In this document: piece by piece, positions 43,107 to 51,971 of the stretch | Layout: every line of letters begins with the position of its first letter | Numbering within the stretch: position 1 is the first letter of the stretch | Assembly (NCBI GenBank): GCA_016871315.1 | Contig: VFZE01000027.1 | Location: forward strand, 1 to 64,000 | Direction of reading: 5' to 3' | DNA length: 64,000 nucleotides | DNA from: Acidimicrobiia bacterium | Lineage (GTDB): Bacteria > Acidobacteriota > Terriglobia > Bryobacterales > Bryobacteraceae | Translations under genes and position numbers: made by a program | Notes under the pieces: generated by a model | Databases searched by the model: none | Seen by the model: only the letters and a program-made list of their open reading frames with translations | Told to the model about the DNA's origin: nothing

Positions 43107-44732
43107 TTGCGCACAACTGCACTCTTACTCTCAGCCTGCCTCTCACTCACGGCCCAGGCGCCTCCGAAACCGGACAACTGCGCCCCGCCTCCGGGCTCCG
43201 TTCCCCCGTCCCTGCCGGCCAAACTTCTCACCGGCCAGGGAACCATCGACTTCAAGATCACGACCAAATCGGCTCAGGCCCAGGCCTTCTTCAATCAAGG
43301 CGTCGCCCAGATGCACTCTTTCTGGTCGCGCGAAGCCGAGCGCTCCTTCCTCCAGGCCGCGCAACTGGACCCCGCCGCTCCCATGCCTCACTGGGGCATC
43401 GCGATGGTTGCCGCAGGCGACTACCGTCCCGGGTTCCAGCTCAGCCTCGTCAACGGACGCCCGCCAAAGCCCCGCAAGCGGACAGGTGAGCCGCAAGGCG
43501 GCGAAGCCCGCGCCGTCGCCGCCGCCAAGAAAGCCCTCGAACTCTCCCGGGCCCCTGGCGCCGCCACTGAAGTCGAGAAACTCTATATCGCCGCCGCCGC
43601 TGCCCGCCGCAACCGGGACGCCGCCGACGCGGAAGCCGATTACACCGCTGCGCTGCGCGCCCTCCTAGCCGCGCACCCCACCGAAGTCGAGGCGCGCACC
43701 TATCTCGCTCTTCACATCATGAGCGGCTTTGAGCTTCCTCAGAAAACTCCACGCGCCGGCTCTATGGAAGCCGCCTCCATCCTCCGGGACCTTTTGAAAG
43801 AGACGACCGATCATCCCGGCGTCCATCACTACGTGATTCACGGCTTTGAAGGCTCCAGCTTCGCGAAAGACGCCTGGCCCAGTTGCGAACGCTACGGCGC
43901 CGTCGCCAACAATATCCCTCACGGGCTCCACATGCCCGGCCATATCTACGCCCAAACGGGACGCTGGTCCGACGCCGCAAAGAGCTTCTCCGACGCCGCC
44001 AAGAACGAAGTCTACTGGATGGAGCAGGATTCGCTGTCCGGCAACGGCCACCACGGACACAATGTACACTTCCTGGCCGCCTCCTACTCCTTCAACGGCG
44101 AATACGACAGGGCCCTTGCCGCCGCCCGAAGTCTACTTGATTACAAGGAAACGCCGCGCGAACAGCGCCAGATCGATAACTACCGCACTGCCTGGCGCCA
44201 GGGCTGGTTCGCCATCATGCGCACCCTCGTCCAGCATGAGAAGTGGGACATGATTCTCGACGGCACCTCCCTGCCCGCCTACGACAAGCCCCGCGAGCGC
44301 GCCTGGCGCCATTGGGCGCTCGCCTTGGCCCAAGCAGCCAAGCAGAACCCGGACGCCGTCGCCGCCGAAGCCAAACTCATGGAGGCCGCGCTGAAAGACT
44401 ACAAGGAGAAAGTCAAGCAGGATCCGCCCGAACCTCTCCTGGTGGCACGCGCGGAACTCGATGCCCATCTTGCTCTTTCCGAGGGCAAGCTCGAAAAAGC
44501 CTTCAAGCTGCTGGAACGCACCGCCACCAAAGAACGCGCACTCCGCTACAACGAGCCGCCCAACTACCCCCGCCCCGGCTTCGAAGTCCTCGGCAAGCTT
44601 GCCGCCGCGCACAGCCGCCCCGATCTGGCGGCCCGTGCCTTCCGCCAAGCGCTCGACCAGTACCCGCAGAGCTCGATTGCGGTGGCCGGTCTCCGCGCCT
44701 TGGGCGAATCCGCCAAGTCCGGTGGCAATTGA
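43107..44732 (+). CDS. Secreted TPR protein
   Basis: 541 residues from TTG at 43107, three bases after the Sco stop. A signal peptide is followed by helical repeats: FFNQGVAQMHSFWSREAERS, then AQLDPAAPMPHWGIAM, later HIYAQTGRWSDAAKSFSDAA and FEVLGKLAAAHSRPDLAARA. Clusters of His (VHHYVIHGFE, LHMPGHIY, GHHGHNVHFL) stand out and could bind metal, which would suit its place after the copper chaperone; this is inference. It is the third and last gene of the operon. Confidence 0.82.
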   Translation: MRTTALLLSACLSLTAQAPPKPDNCAPPPGSVPPSLPAKLLTGQGTIDFKITTKSAQAQAFFNQGVAQMHSFWSREAERSFLQAAQLDPAAPMPHWGIAMVAAGDYRPGFQLSLVNGRPPKPRKRTGEPQGGEARAVAAAKKALELSRAPGAATEVEKLYIAAAAARRNRDAADAEADYTAALRALLAAHPTEVEARTYLALHIMSGFELPQKTPRAGSMEAASILRDLLKETTDHPGVHHYVIHGFEGSSFAKDAWPSCERYGAVANNIPHGLHMPGHIYAQTGRWSDAAKSFSDAAKNEVYWMEQDSLSGNGHHGHNVHFLAASYSFNGEYDRALAAARSLLDYKETPREQRQIDNYRTAWRQGWFAIMRTLVQHEKWDMILDGTSLPAYDKPRERAWRHWALALAQAAKQNPDAVAAEAKLMEAALKDYKEKVKQDPPEPLLVARAELDAHLALSEGKLEKAFKLLERTATKERALRYNEPPNYPRPGFEVLGKLAAAHSRPDLAARAFRQALDQYPQSSIAVAGLRALGESAKSGGN

Positions 44733-44749
44733 TCGGGTGGACCCCCTGT

Positions 44750-44884
44750 AAAAATAAACGCCGGTGGGCACTCGGAGGAAGATGCCCACCGGCTAGGTTC
44801 ACTCACCTGGGCGAGGCAAGTGCACCCTTGTTAGCAGTCGATTCGGAGGTATCGCCTGCTAAGCTAAAACGTCTAGAGAGACGT
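44750..44884 (-). ncRNA. Candidate small RNA: three hairpins, two with CCUCC loops, terminator at 3' end
   Basis: Read on the minus strand: hairpin 1 ACGTCT-CTCT-AGACGT (44884-44869). Hairpin 2 pairs TTAGCAG with CTGCTAA and CGAT with ATCG, with loop ACCTCCGA (44862-44831). Hairpin 3 pairs GCCGGTGGGCA with TGCCCACCGGC, with loop TCTTCCTCCGAG (44793-44760), followed by GTTTATTTTTA, a classic intrinsic terminator. Both larger loops expose CCTCC, complementary to Shine-Dalgarno sequences. It lies between the convergent TPR and Nramp ends and could be a separate small RNA or the processed 3' UTR of the Nramp mRNA. Confidence 0.5.
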
Positions 44885-44928
44885 GTGTTATTACTCTACC
44901 TTACCATGACTTTTTTGGGTGTCTAGTC

Positions 44929-46311
44929 CTATTTTGGGGAAATAATGAGGAGGGCATAATAGGACATCAGACCCATCGTCATAATCGACGCGACCCACAG
45001 CGCCCACGTCACCGTCTTCCCTGGGATAACCTCGTTCGGTAGTTTACGATAGCGCAGGTATAACGCCCCCGCCGCGATCACCGGAAGCATCAACGCCTGC
45101 GCCACTCCACCGGCCTTCACCATGGCCACCGGCGACTGCACAATCATATACAAACCCGCCGACACCGTCGTAAGAAGCCATACAAAGCCACTCCGGTACT
45201 TCAGCCGGGTTTGGTAATCCCCCGGCTCGAATTTCCCCAGGATCCGGCACAGGTCCGCCGCGACCCTCGATTCGGCCGCCGTCGCCGCGAAAATCGTGCC
45301 ATACAGCGTGGCAACAGCCCCGATATAGAACAAGGGAAGCGCCCAATCTCCTAGTGTCTGCGTATACATCTGGCTCAGGACGGGAATCAGATTGTTGGCC
45401 GAAGGTACTTGCCCTCGCTTGTTCAGAATCCCAGCCCCCAGCAGGTAAAACGCGATCGTTGCCACCGTGTAGATCACCATCGACGCCAAGATGTCCACGT
45501 GCATCACCTTGATCCAGCCCAGCGCTCTATCCCGCCAAGCCCGGGTTGCTTCCCGCTTCCCCGCAAACCGCGCGTAGCCCTTCTCCACGCACCAGTACGG
45601 ATACATGAACAGCTCCGAAGCCCCTACTCCCGTGATCCCGAACACCGCCACCGCCGAAGTGAACCCGCCCGGAGGCAGATCAAACGTGAATCCGCCGGCC
45701 AGTTCCGCCCAGCTGAAATCGTCCGGACGCCGCATCAGCAGCATGGCGCACATGAAGGTCAGCATCGTGAACAGGCCCACCTTGAGAGTTGCAAGATACT
45801 CGATCCGCTCGTAACCTCCGCCTAGCAACAGCACCAGGGTTAGAACCAGTAGAGCAACCACCCATGCCCACACCGGGACGCCCGGCACGAGCGTGTTCAA
45901 GACCTGCGCCACCCCGCCATACATCGCCCCGATCTGGAATCGCGTCATCGCGATCATCGCGCCCCAGCCCCACACTACCCAGTTCACGCCCAGTTTCGGA
46001 CCTGGCACGTGGTTGAACCCCGCCAGCCCCGTCTCCCCCGTCGACACGCTGTAGCGGCCGATCTCGGCCTGGATCGCCGGCTTGATGAAACAGCTCAGCA
46101 GGATCACCCATAGACATACATAGCCGACTTCGGCCCCCAATGTAGTCGTCGCAATCAGTTCCCCCGAACCGACAATCGAGGCCGCCAGAATCATCCCCGG
46201 CCCGATCCGCCGCAGGATCGCCCAGAAGGTCCGTGGCGGCTCGGCGATATCCTCCGGCTCTAAGGCATACAGGTCCTTAACGATTGCATCCTTTCGGCTG
46301 GCTTCCGGCAC
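44929..46311 (-). CDS. Nramp-related divalent metal transporter lacking canonical metal-site motifs
   Basis: 460 residues from GTG at 46311, with about 11 membrane helices. The overall Nramp fold is recognisable from GPGMILAASIVGSGELIATT in helix 1 and the GITGVGASELFMYPYWCVEK stretch in helix 6. The classical DPGN of helix 1 is replaced by GSGE, and the metal-binding MPH of helix 6 by MYPYW. Those residues coordinate manganese or iron in true Nramp proteins, so this relative must bind something else or bind it differently. The mRNA ends near the candidate small RNA. Confidence 0.85.
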   Translation of the reverse strand: MPEASRKDAIVKDLYALEPEDIAEPPRTFWAILRRIGPGMILAASIVGSGELIATTTLGAEVGYVCLWVILLSCFIKPAIQAEIGRYSVSTGETGLAGFNHVPGPKLGVNWVVWGWGAMIAMTRFQIGAMYGGVAQVLNTLVPGVPVWAWVVALLVLTLVLLLGGGYERIEYLATLKVGLFTMLTFMCAMLLMRRPDDFSWAELAGGFTFDLPPGGFTSAVAVFGITGVGASELFMYPYWCVEKGYARFAGKREATRAWRDRALGWIKVMHVDILASMVIYTVATIAFYLLGAGILNKRGQVPSANNLIPVLSQMYTQTLGDWALPLFYIGAVATLYGTIFAATAAESRVAADLCRILGKFEPGDYQTRLKYRSGFVWLLTTVSAGLYMIVQSPVAMVKAGGVAQALMLPVIAAGALYLRYRKLPNEVIPGKTVTWALWVASIMTMGLMSYYALLIISPK

Positions 46312-46456
46312 TCGTGATACTCTATCAGGAATTCACCCACCCTGCATTTACCCTGCATTTTTACTCTTGACTAACTTCCGAACTTGACATACACTCACTT
46401 TGAGGTGGTGCTATTCTCCACTGACCCGGTCAAGGCGCGTAATGAGGCCAAGGACC

Positions 46457-46558
46457 TTGCCGGGCGAAATCCGCGGCATCCTCAACCAGGTGGTCTCGGC
46501 CGAAAAGCAGGCCCAGGCCAACCTCATCCGCCGCCGTGAGGAGACCGTCTCAACTCGC
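46457..46558 (+). pseudogene. SPFH/slipin-type gene fragment
   Basis: The plus strand reads LPGEIRGILNQVVSAEKQAQ and then ANLIRRREETVSTR. This matches the conserved stretch near the C-terminal end of SPFH/stomatin-like (slipin) proteins. In a neighbouring frame just upstream VKARNEAKDLAG may belong to it. Start, band-7 core and C-terminus are gone, and the fragment runs into the antisense of the ypdA end. The assignment rests on about 34 residues. Confidence 0.5.
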
Positions 46559-47525
46559 CGGCGATGGCGTCGGCGATCTGGCGCCCATGGAAGCGGCCGT
46601 TCTCGATGAAGATCTCGTTGGTATGCATGCCGGCGACGAGGACGCCGGCGAGATAGAGGCCTTTGCGCGCGCTTTCGAGCGTTTCCGGATGGGTGTAGGG
46701 GCGGCGGGTTTCTTCGTCGAACGTGATGCCGTGAGCGGCGAGGAACTCCGTGTCGGGACGGTAGCCTGTCATGGCGAAGACGAAGTCGTTGGGGAGCGAG
46801 AGTTCGCGGTCCGGGGTATCCACGATGATGGAGGTGGGCAGGATTTCTCGGACGGTGGAATTGAGGTAGGCCTTGATCTCGCCGCTCTTGATGCGGTTTT
46901 CGATGTTGGGCCTGATCCAGTACTTGATGCTGTCCGATAGCGTTTGACGGCGGTGAATGAGGGTGACGCGGGCGCCGGTCCAGAAGAGTTCTAGCGCGGT
47001 GATGGCGGCCGAATTCTTGCCGCCGATGACAGCCACGTCGTGGTTGAAGTAAGGATGCGGCTCCTTGTAATAATGGATCACCTTGGGCAGGTCTTCCCCG
47101 GGAATGCCGAGCATGTTGGGGCGGTCATAGTAGCCGGTAGCGAGGATCGCCTTGCGCGAGCGCCAACTCTGGTGGCAGCCGTTGTGGTCGGTGGTGCGGG
47201 TGATGAACGCTCCATCCTCGCCGGAGATGCCGTCGACATGGGTGTACTGGCGGATGTCGAGTTGGTAGTGGTCGGCGACGCGGCGGTAGTACTTCAACGC
47301 TTCATTGCGGACGGGTTTTTCGCCCATGGCGGTCATGGGGATGTCGCCGATTTCGAGCAGCTCCGGCGTGGTGAAAAAGACCATGTTGGTGGGGTAGTAG
47401 TAGAGGGAGTTCACTACGCAGCCCTTGTCGAACAGGACGGCGGAAACACCGCGGCGTTTGAGTTCGATTCCGCAGGCGAGACCTGTCGGGCCCGCGCCGA
47501 CAATCACGACATCGGTTTCATTCAA
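46524..47525 (-). CDS. ypdA: YpdA-family FAD/NAD(P) oxidoreductase (putative bacillithiol disulfide reductase)
   Basis: 333 residues from TTG at 47525, which overlaps the alaS stop (TTGA). A longer open frame upstream lies inside alaS and is a shadow. The FAD motif is VVIVGAGPTGLACGIELKRR, followed by YYYPTNMVFFTTPELLEIGD, typical of YpdA. The second dinucleotide motif is HDVAVIGGKNSAAITALE, and the C-terminal block is GLYLAGVLVAG. YpdA reduces bacillithiol disulfide with NADPH. The extreme C-terminus (RRSPHGGG) runs into the SPFH fragment and may be a replaced tail. Confidence 0.82.
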   Translation of the reverse strand: MNETDVVIVGAGPTGLACGIELKRRGVSAVLFDKGCVVNSLYYYPTNMVFFTTPELLEIGDIPMTAMGEKPVRNEALKYYRRVADHYQLDIRQYTHVDGISGEDGAFITRTTDHNGCHQSWRSRKAILATGYYDRPNMLGIPGEDLPKVIHYYKEPHPYFNHDVAVIGGKNSAAITALELFWTGARVTLIHRRQTLSDSIKYWIRPNIENRIKSGEIKAYLNSTVREILPTSIIVDTPDRELSLPNDFVFAMTGYRPDTEFLAAHGITFDEETRRPYTHPETLESARKGLYLAGVLVAGMHTNEIFIENGRFHGRQIADAIAGELRRSPHGGG

Positions 47526-50134
47526 AGCATCGACTCCACGGAGGAGTAGACATTTTCCAGCGCGGCGGGAAGCGCGGAGGCGTCCTTTCCGCCCGCTTCG
47601 GCCATGTCGGGACGGCCGCCGCCCTTTCCGCCGACGGCTTGGGCCACGGCGCCGGCGAGCTTGCCGGCGTGGACCTTGGCGGTGAGATCCTTGGTGACGG
47701 CGGAGATGATGGAGACGCTGCCGTTGTCGGCGGCGGCCAGCACGACAACGCCGGTCTTCCACTTGTTGCGGAGCGAATCGGCAAGGGCGCGCATCTGGGC
47801 GCGGTCGAGCGAATCGACGCGGGCGGAGAGGACTTTCACACCTTTCAGGGTGCGGGCCTGGGATTCGAGATCACCGAGCTGGGACTGGGCGAGCTTGTCC
47901 TTCATCTGTTCGAGTTGCTTTTCAAGCGCCTTGTGCTGGGCGAGCATGCGATCGAGCTGATCGAGCAGCTCGGGCTCGGAGGTTCGCAGCATTTCGGCCA
48001 TGCGAGAGACGGCCTGCGTGGTGGACTGGAAGCGGCGGAGGGAGGCTTCGCCGGAAATGGCTTCCATGCGGCGGACGCCGGCCGAGATGGAGCCCTCATA
48101 GACAATCTTGCAGAGGCCGATATCGCCGGTGCGGGCGACGTGTGTTCCACCGCAGAGTTCCTTGGAGAAATCGGTGATGGAGACAACCCTCACGCGGTCC
48201 GCATATTTTTCTCCGAACAGAGCCATGGCTCCTGAGGCGACGGCGGCATCGAGATCGAGGACATCGGTGGTGACGGCGGAATTGGCAAGGATCTGCGAGT
48301 TCATCAGCCGTTCGATTTCCGTGAGCTCGTCCGGAGTGAGAGCGGAGTAGTGAGTAAAGTCGAAGCGCAGCCTGGGCGGCTCGACGACGCTGCCGGCCTG
48401 CTTGACGTGAGTGCCAAGCGTCTGGCGCAAGGCGGCGTGCAGAAGGTGCGTGGCGGTGTGGTTACGCATCGTTGCCGCGCGCGAGGCTTCATCGACTTCC
48501 GCGCGCACGGTTGCCTGATCGGCGATCGGCTCCAGAGGCCGGATTCTGTGAACGACAAGGCCGGGCACGCCGCAACGGGTGTCGAGAACTTCGGCGATTT
48601 TGCGGCCGCCGGAGTAGATCCAGCCAAGGTCGCCGACCTGGCCGCCGGTTTCGGCGTAGAAGGGGGTCTGGTCGAGAATGAGTTCTTCTTTTTCCGGCAA
48701 GAAGGCGAGAACCTTGGCATCGGCTGTCAGCTGCTGATACCCGAGGAAAGTGGTCTTGCCGGATTGCTCGAGCAGTTTGGCGTAGGCGGGGTCGAGCTGC
48801 GCCTTGTCGGCGCCTTTCCAGGAGGCGCGAGCGCGTTTGCGCTGGGCATCCATTTCCGACTGGAATCCGGTAGTGTCGACGGCCAAGCCGAACTCGCGGG
48901 CCATCTCTTCCTGTTCGTCGAGGGCCAGGCCGTAGGTGTCGTAAAGTTTGAAGGCGGCGGCTCCGGCGATGAGGCCGCCGGTGGCGGCCTTGACCTCGTC
49001 CTGGAAAACTTTCTCGGCCACTTGGAAGGTAGTGGCGTAGCGGTGCTCCTCGTCCTTGACGATGCGCGCCACGCGCGGGACCGATTCGAGCAGTTCCGGA
49101 TAGGCAGGCTTCATCCAGTCGGCCACAAAACCGGTGAGCTGATAGAGGAAGGGCTCGGTGGCTCCGGCACGGCGTGCATGGCGCAGTGCGCGGCGCATGA
49201 TCTTGCGCAGCACGTAGCCGCGGCCATCGTTGGATGGGATCACGCCGTCATGGATGAGAAAGGCGGCGGCGCGGGCATGGTCGGCGGCGATGCGGAGGGC
49301 GGCATCCGTCTTGGGGTTGTCGCCGTAGGAGACGTTGAGAAGCGCGCCGGCCTTGTCGACGATGGCGCTCAGCAGGTCGCATTCATAGTTGGAAAGCTTG
49401 CCTTGGAGGATGGCGGCGACGCGTTCCAGGCCCATGCCGGTGTCGATGGAGGGACGAGGCAGCGGGGTGAGCTTGCCGTCGGCGGAGCGGTCAAACTGCA
49501 TGAAGACGAGGTTCCAAACCTCGACGAAACGTCCGCCGGCGTCATGGGGAAAGGCTTCGTTTTCGCGGCCGGGCTCGGCGGTGTGAGGACCTAGGTCATA
49601 GTGAATTTCCGAGCAAGGCCCGCAGGGACCTGTTTCGCCCATCTGCCAGAAGTTATCCTTCTCGTCGAGGCGGAAGATGCGCGACTTGGAGACGCCGGCC
49701 ACTTTCTGCCAGAGCTCTTCGGCCTCGTCGTCTTCGCGGAAGACGGTGACGTAAAGGCGGTCCCTGGAGAGGCCGTAGTCCTTGGTCATGAGGTCCCAAG
49801 CGAACTCGATGGCTTCGGCCTTGAAATAGTCGCCGAAGCTAAAGTTGCCGAGCATTTCAAAGAAGGTGTGGTGGCGGCGCGTGTAGCCGACATTTTCGAG
49901 GTCATTATGTTTGCCGCCGGCGCGGACGCATTTTTGAGAAGTGGCGGCGCGGGAATAGTCGCGTTTTTCCAGGCCGAGGAAGGTGTCCTTGAACTGGTTC
50001 ATTCCGGCATTGGTGAACAGCAGCGTGGGGTCGTCGGCGGGGACGAGGGAAGAGGAACGGACGACACGATGGCCGCGTGCGGCGAAAAAGTCGAGGAAAG
50101 CTTGCCGGATCTGATGACCTGTCACAGATACCAT
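47522..50134 (-). CDS. alaS: Alanyl-tRNA synthetase
   Basis: 870 residues, the normal full length. The class II core has RSSSLVPADDPTLLFTNAGM and the ENVGYTRRHHTFFEMLGNFS block. The editing domain has HTATHLLHAAL and the zinc site CGGTHVARTG. A C-terminal coiled coil and C-Ala domain (AADNGSVSIISAVTKDL, then GKGGGRPDMAEAGG) complete it. It charges tRNA-Ala and clears mischarged Ser and Gly. It is translationally coupled to ypdA and divergent from the peptidyl-prolyl isomerase gene. Confidence 0.97.
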   Translation of the reverse strand: MVSVTGHQIRQAFLDFFAARGHRVVRSSSLVPADDPTLLFTNAGMNQFKDTFLGLEKRDYSRAATSQKCVRAGGKHNDLENVGYTRRHHTFFEMLGNFSFGDYFKAEAIEFAWDLMTKDYGLSRDRLYVTVFREDDEAEELWQKVAGVSKSRIFRLDEKDNFWQMGETGPCGPCSEIHYDLGPHTAEPGRENEAFPHDAGGRFVEVWNLVFMQFDRSADGKLTPLPRPSIDTGMGLERVAAILQGKLSNYECDLLSAIVDKAGALLNVSYGDNPKTDAALRIAADHARAAAFLIHDGVIPSNDGRGYVLRKIMRRALRHARRAGATEPFLYQLTGFVADWMKPAYPELLESVPRVARIVKDEEHRYATTFQVAEKVFQDEVKAATGGLIAGAAAFKLYDTYGLALDEQEEMAREFGLAVDTTGFQSEMDAQRKRARASWKGADKAQLDPAYAKLLEQSGKTTFLGYQQLTADAKVLAFLPEKEELILDQTPFYAETGGQVGDLGWIYSGGRKIAEVLDTRCGVPGLVVHRIRPLEPIADQATVRAEVDEASRAATMRNHTATHLLHAALRQTLGTHVKQAGSVVEPPRLRFDFTHYSALTPDELTEIERLMNSQILANSAVTTDVLDLDAAVASGAMALFGEKYADRVRVVSITDFSKELCGGTHVARTGDIGLCKIVYEGSISAGVRRMEAISGEASLRRFQSTTQAVSRMAEMLRTSEPELLDQLDRMLAQHKALEKQLEQMKDKLAQSQLGDLESQARTLKGVKVLSARVDSLDRAQMRALADSLRNKWKTGVVVLAAADNGSVSIISAVTKDLTAKVHAGKLAGAVAQAVGGKGGGRPDMAEAGGKDASALPAALENVYSSVESML

Positions 50135-50212
50135 TGTAGGATGGCCCCGGCAGTGCCGTTGCCGGCGGAGTCGCGCTAGAATGAAGTGACCCGCAGATTT
50201 GCAAGAAGATTC

Positions 50213-51967
50213 ATGAGAAAAGCATCCCCCCTCCTCTTATTGGCCGTTGTGTGCGCATCGGCGCAGGTTCAGATACAGCCGGGACCGGTACAGCTGTCAC
50301 CGTTGAGTCCTCCGCCGGGCGCGGCATCGAAGCCACTGGATCCCGAGCATGTGGTTGCGAAGGTGAACGGCGAAGCAGTGCGCGTGAAGGACGTGCAGCG
50401 CATGTTATCCGGCGCGCCACCGCAGGCGCGGCAAAGCGCGGCGGCCAGCGGGCGCGATTATCTGCAATGGACCTATCTGCTGCGGAAGCTGAGCCAGCAG
50501 GCCGAGGAGCAAGGTCTGGATAAGAAGGCGCCGTATGCGGACCGGCTGGAATGGTCGCGTCTGCAGATCCTGATGCGGGCGATGCTGGAGCAGGCCAACC
50601 AGAGCGTCGTGGTGAGCGAAGACAAGCTGAAGGAGTACTACGAGGAGCACCCGGAAGAGTTCGGAAAGGCGTCGGCCAGGATCCTGTACCTTGCGTTGGG
50701 CGACGACAACAAGGAGGCGGTCAAAACGAAAGCGGAGACGCTGGCGAAGCAGGCCCGTGCGGGAGCCGATTTCGTGCAGCTTGTAAAGCAACACTCCGAC
50801 GACAAGGAAAGCACGGCCAAGAACGGTGACTTCGGAGAGGTGACCGTCGAAAGGAGGCTTGCTCCGGAGATCAAGCGGGCGGTGGTGGGCGCGAAGCCGG
50901 GCGAGATCACGGGCCCGTTTGAGCAAGAGGGCGGTTACTACATTTTTCAGACAGTCTCGGTGGACAGGAAGCCACTGGCCGAGGTGAGGCCGATGATCCG
51001 GCAGAAACTCCAGCAGGGCGAAGCGAGCCAACTGGTGGAGAGCATGGTGAGCAAGATTCACGTGATGATCACGTTGAAGGAGTTTTTCGAGAAGTTCCGG
51101 CTCCAGGCGGGTCCATTTGCGGATCGAACCAAGCCGCAGATGGATGGGGAATACAAGCCGGACGCGATTCTGGTGATGGTGGATGGAAAGCCGGTGACGC
51201 TGGAGCAGTACACGAACCTGCTGCACGCTCTGCCGCCGAGTGTGCACGCCAATGCGGTGCGGATGCCCGAGCAGTTCTTCCGGCAAAGAAGGCTGATGCA
51301 GAAGCTGGCGGAAATGGCCGAGCAGGCGGGGCTGGATAAGGTTGAGCCGCACGCGGGCAGGCTGCGTCATGACCGCATGCAGCTTCTTACGCAGGCGATG
51401 ACGGATGAGTACCTGAGCGCGATGATCATCAGCCCGGAGGAGCCGAAGGAGGTTTACGAGCAGCGGAAGGATACCTACAAGGAGGCAACGGCGAAGGTGC
51501 TGTACATTTCCTATAGCCTGACGCCGCCGCCGCAGACAGACCCCAACGCGCCGAAGATCCTAGTGGAGGCCGAGGCAAAAGCGAAGGCGGAGGACATGCT
51601 GCGCCAGGTGAAAGAGGGGGTGAGTTTTCAGGCGCTGATTGCGCTGCACAGCGAGGACGCCGACAGCAAGGAGAACGACGGGGTTTTGCCGCCGATTCCG
51701 GTGAATGACGCAAATGTGCCCGAGCATATCCGGAAGGCGATTTTTGCGACCGAGCCGGGCCATCTCACGCCGCCGCTGAGGACCGACAACGGCTTCTATA
51801 TATTCGAGGTGATGAAGATCACCGAACACAGCTTCGAGGAAATGAAGGACAAGCTGCTGGAGGAGATCCGGCAAGCGAAGTTTCAGAAGTGGTTCGATGA
51901 GAACCGGAGCTCGATCGAGATTGAACTCCTGGACCAGGCTGCGTTCCAGCAGGCCGCGGCGCAGTAG
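50213..51967 (+). CDS. SurA-like periplasmic peptidyl-prolyl isomerase with two parvulin domains
   Basis: 584 residues from ATG at 50213 (AAGAAG site; a GTG at 50186 is also in frame). After a signal peptide, an N-terminal helical chaperone segment (EHVVAKVNGEAVRVKDVQRM) leads into parvulin domain 1 (about 150-265). A second chaperone-like repeat (DAILVMVDGKPVTLEQYTNL) leads into parvulin domain 2 (about 430-545, ending GFYIFEVMKITE). The sequence is therefore an internal duplication of a helical-plus-parvulin unit. It probably assists folding of outer-membrane proteins. Confidence 0.9.
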   Translation: MRKASPLLLLAVVCASAQVQIQPGPVQLSPLSPPPGAASKPLDPEHVVAKVNGEAVRVKDVQRMLSGAPPQARQSAAASGRDYLQWTYLLRKLSQQAEEQGLDKKAPYADRLEWSRLQILMRAMLEQANQSVVVSEDKLKEYYEEHPEEFGKASARILYLALGDDNKEAVKTKAETLAKQARAGADFVQLVKQHSDDKESTAKNGDFGEVTVERRLAPEIKRAVVGAKPGEITGPFEQEGGYYIFQTVSVDRKPLAEVRPMIRQKLQQGEASQLVESMVSKIHVMITLKEFFEKFRLQAGPFADRTKPQMDGEYKPDAILVMVDGKPVTLEQYTNLLHALPPSVHANAVRMPEQFFRQRRLMQKLAEMAEQAGLDKVEPHAGRLRHDRMQLLTQAMTDEYLSAMIISPEEPKEVYEQRKDTYKEATAKVLYISYSLTPPPQTDPNAPKILVEAEAKAKAEDMLRQVKEGVSFQALIALHSEDADSKENDGVLPPIPVNDANVPEHIRKAIFATEPGHLTPPLRTDNGFYIFEVMKITEHSFEEMKDKLLEEIRQAKFQKWFDENRSSIEIELLDQAAFQQAAAQ

Positions 51968-51971
51968 GCAG

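Noticed and set aside
48350-49594. 414-residue open frame on the plus strand
   Set aside because: Antisense of alaS, with no start context and no family signature.
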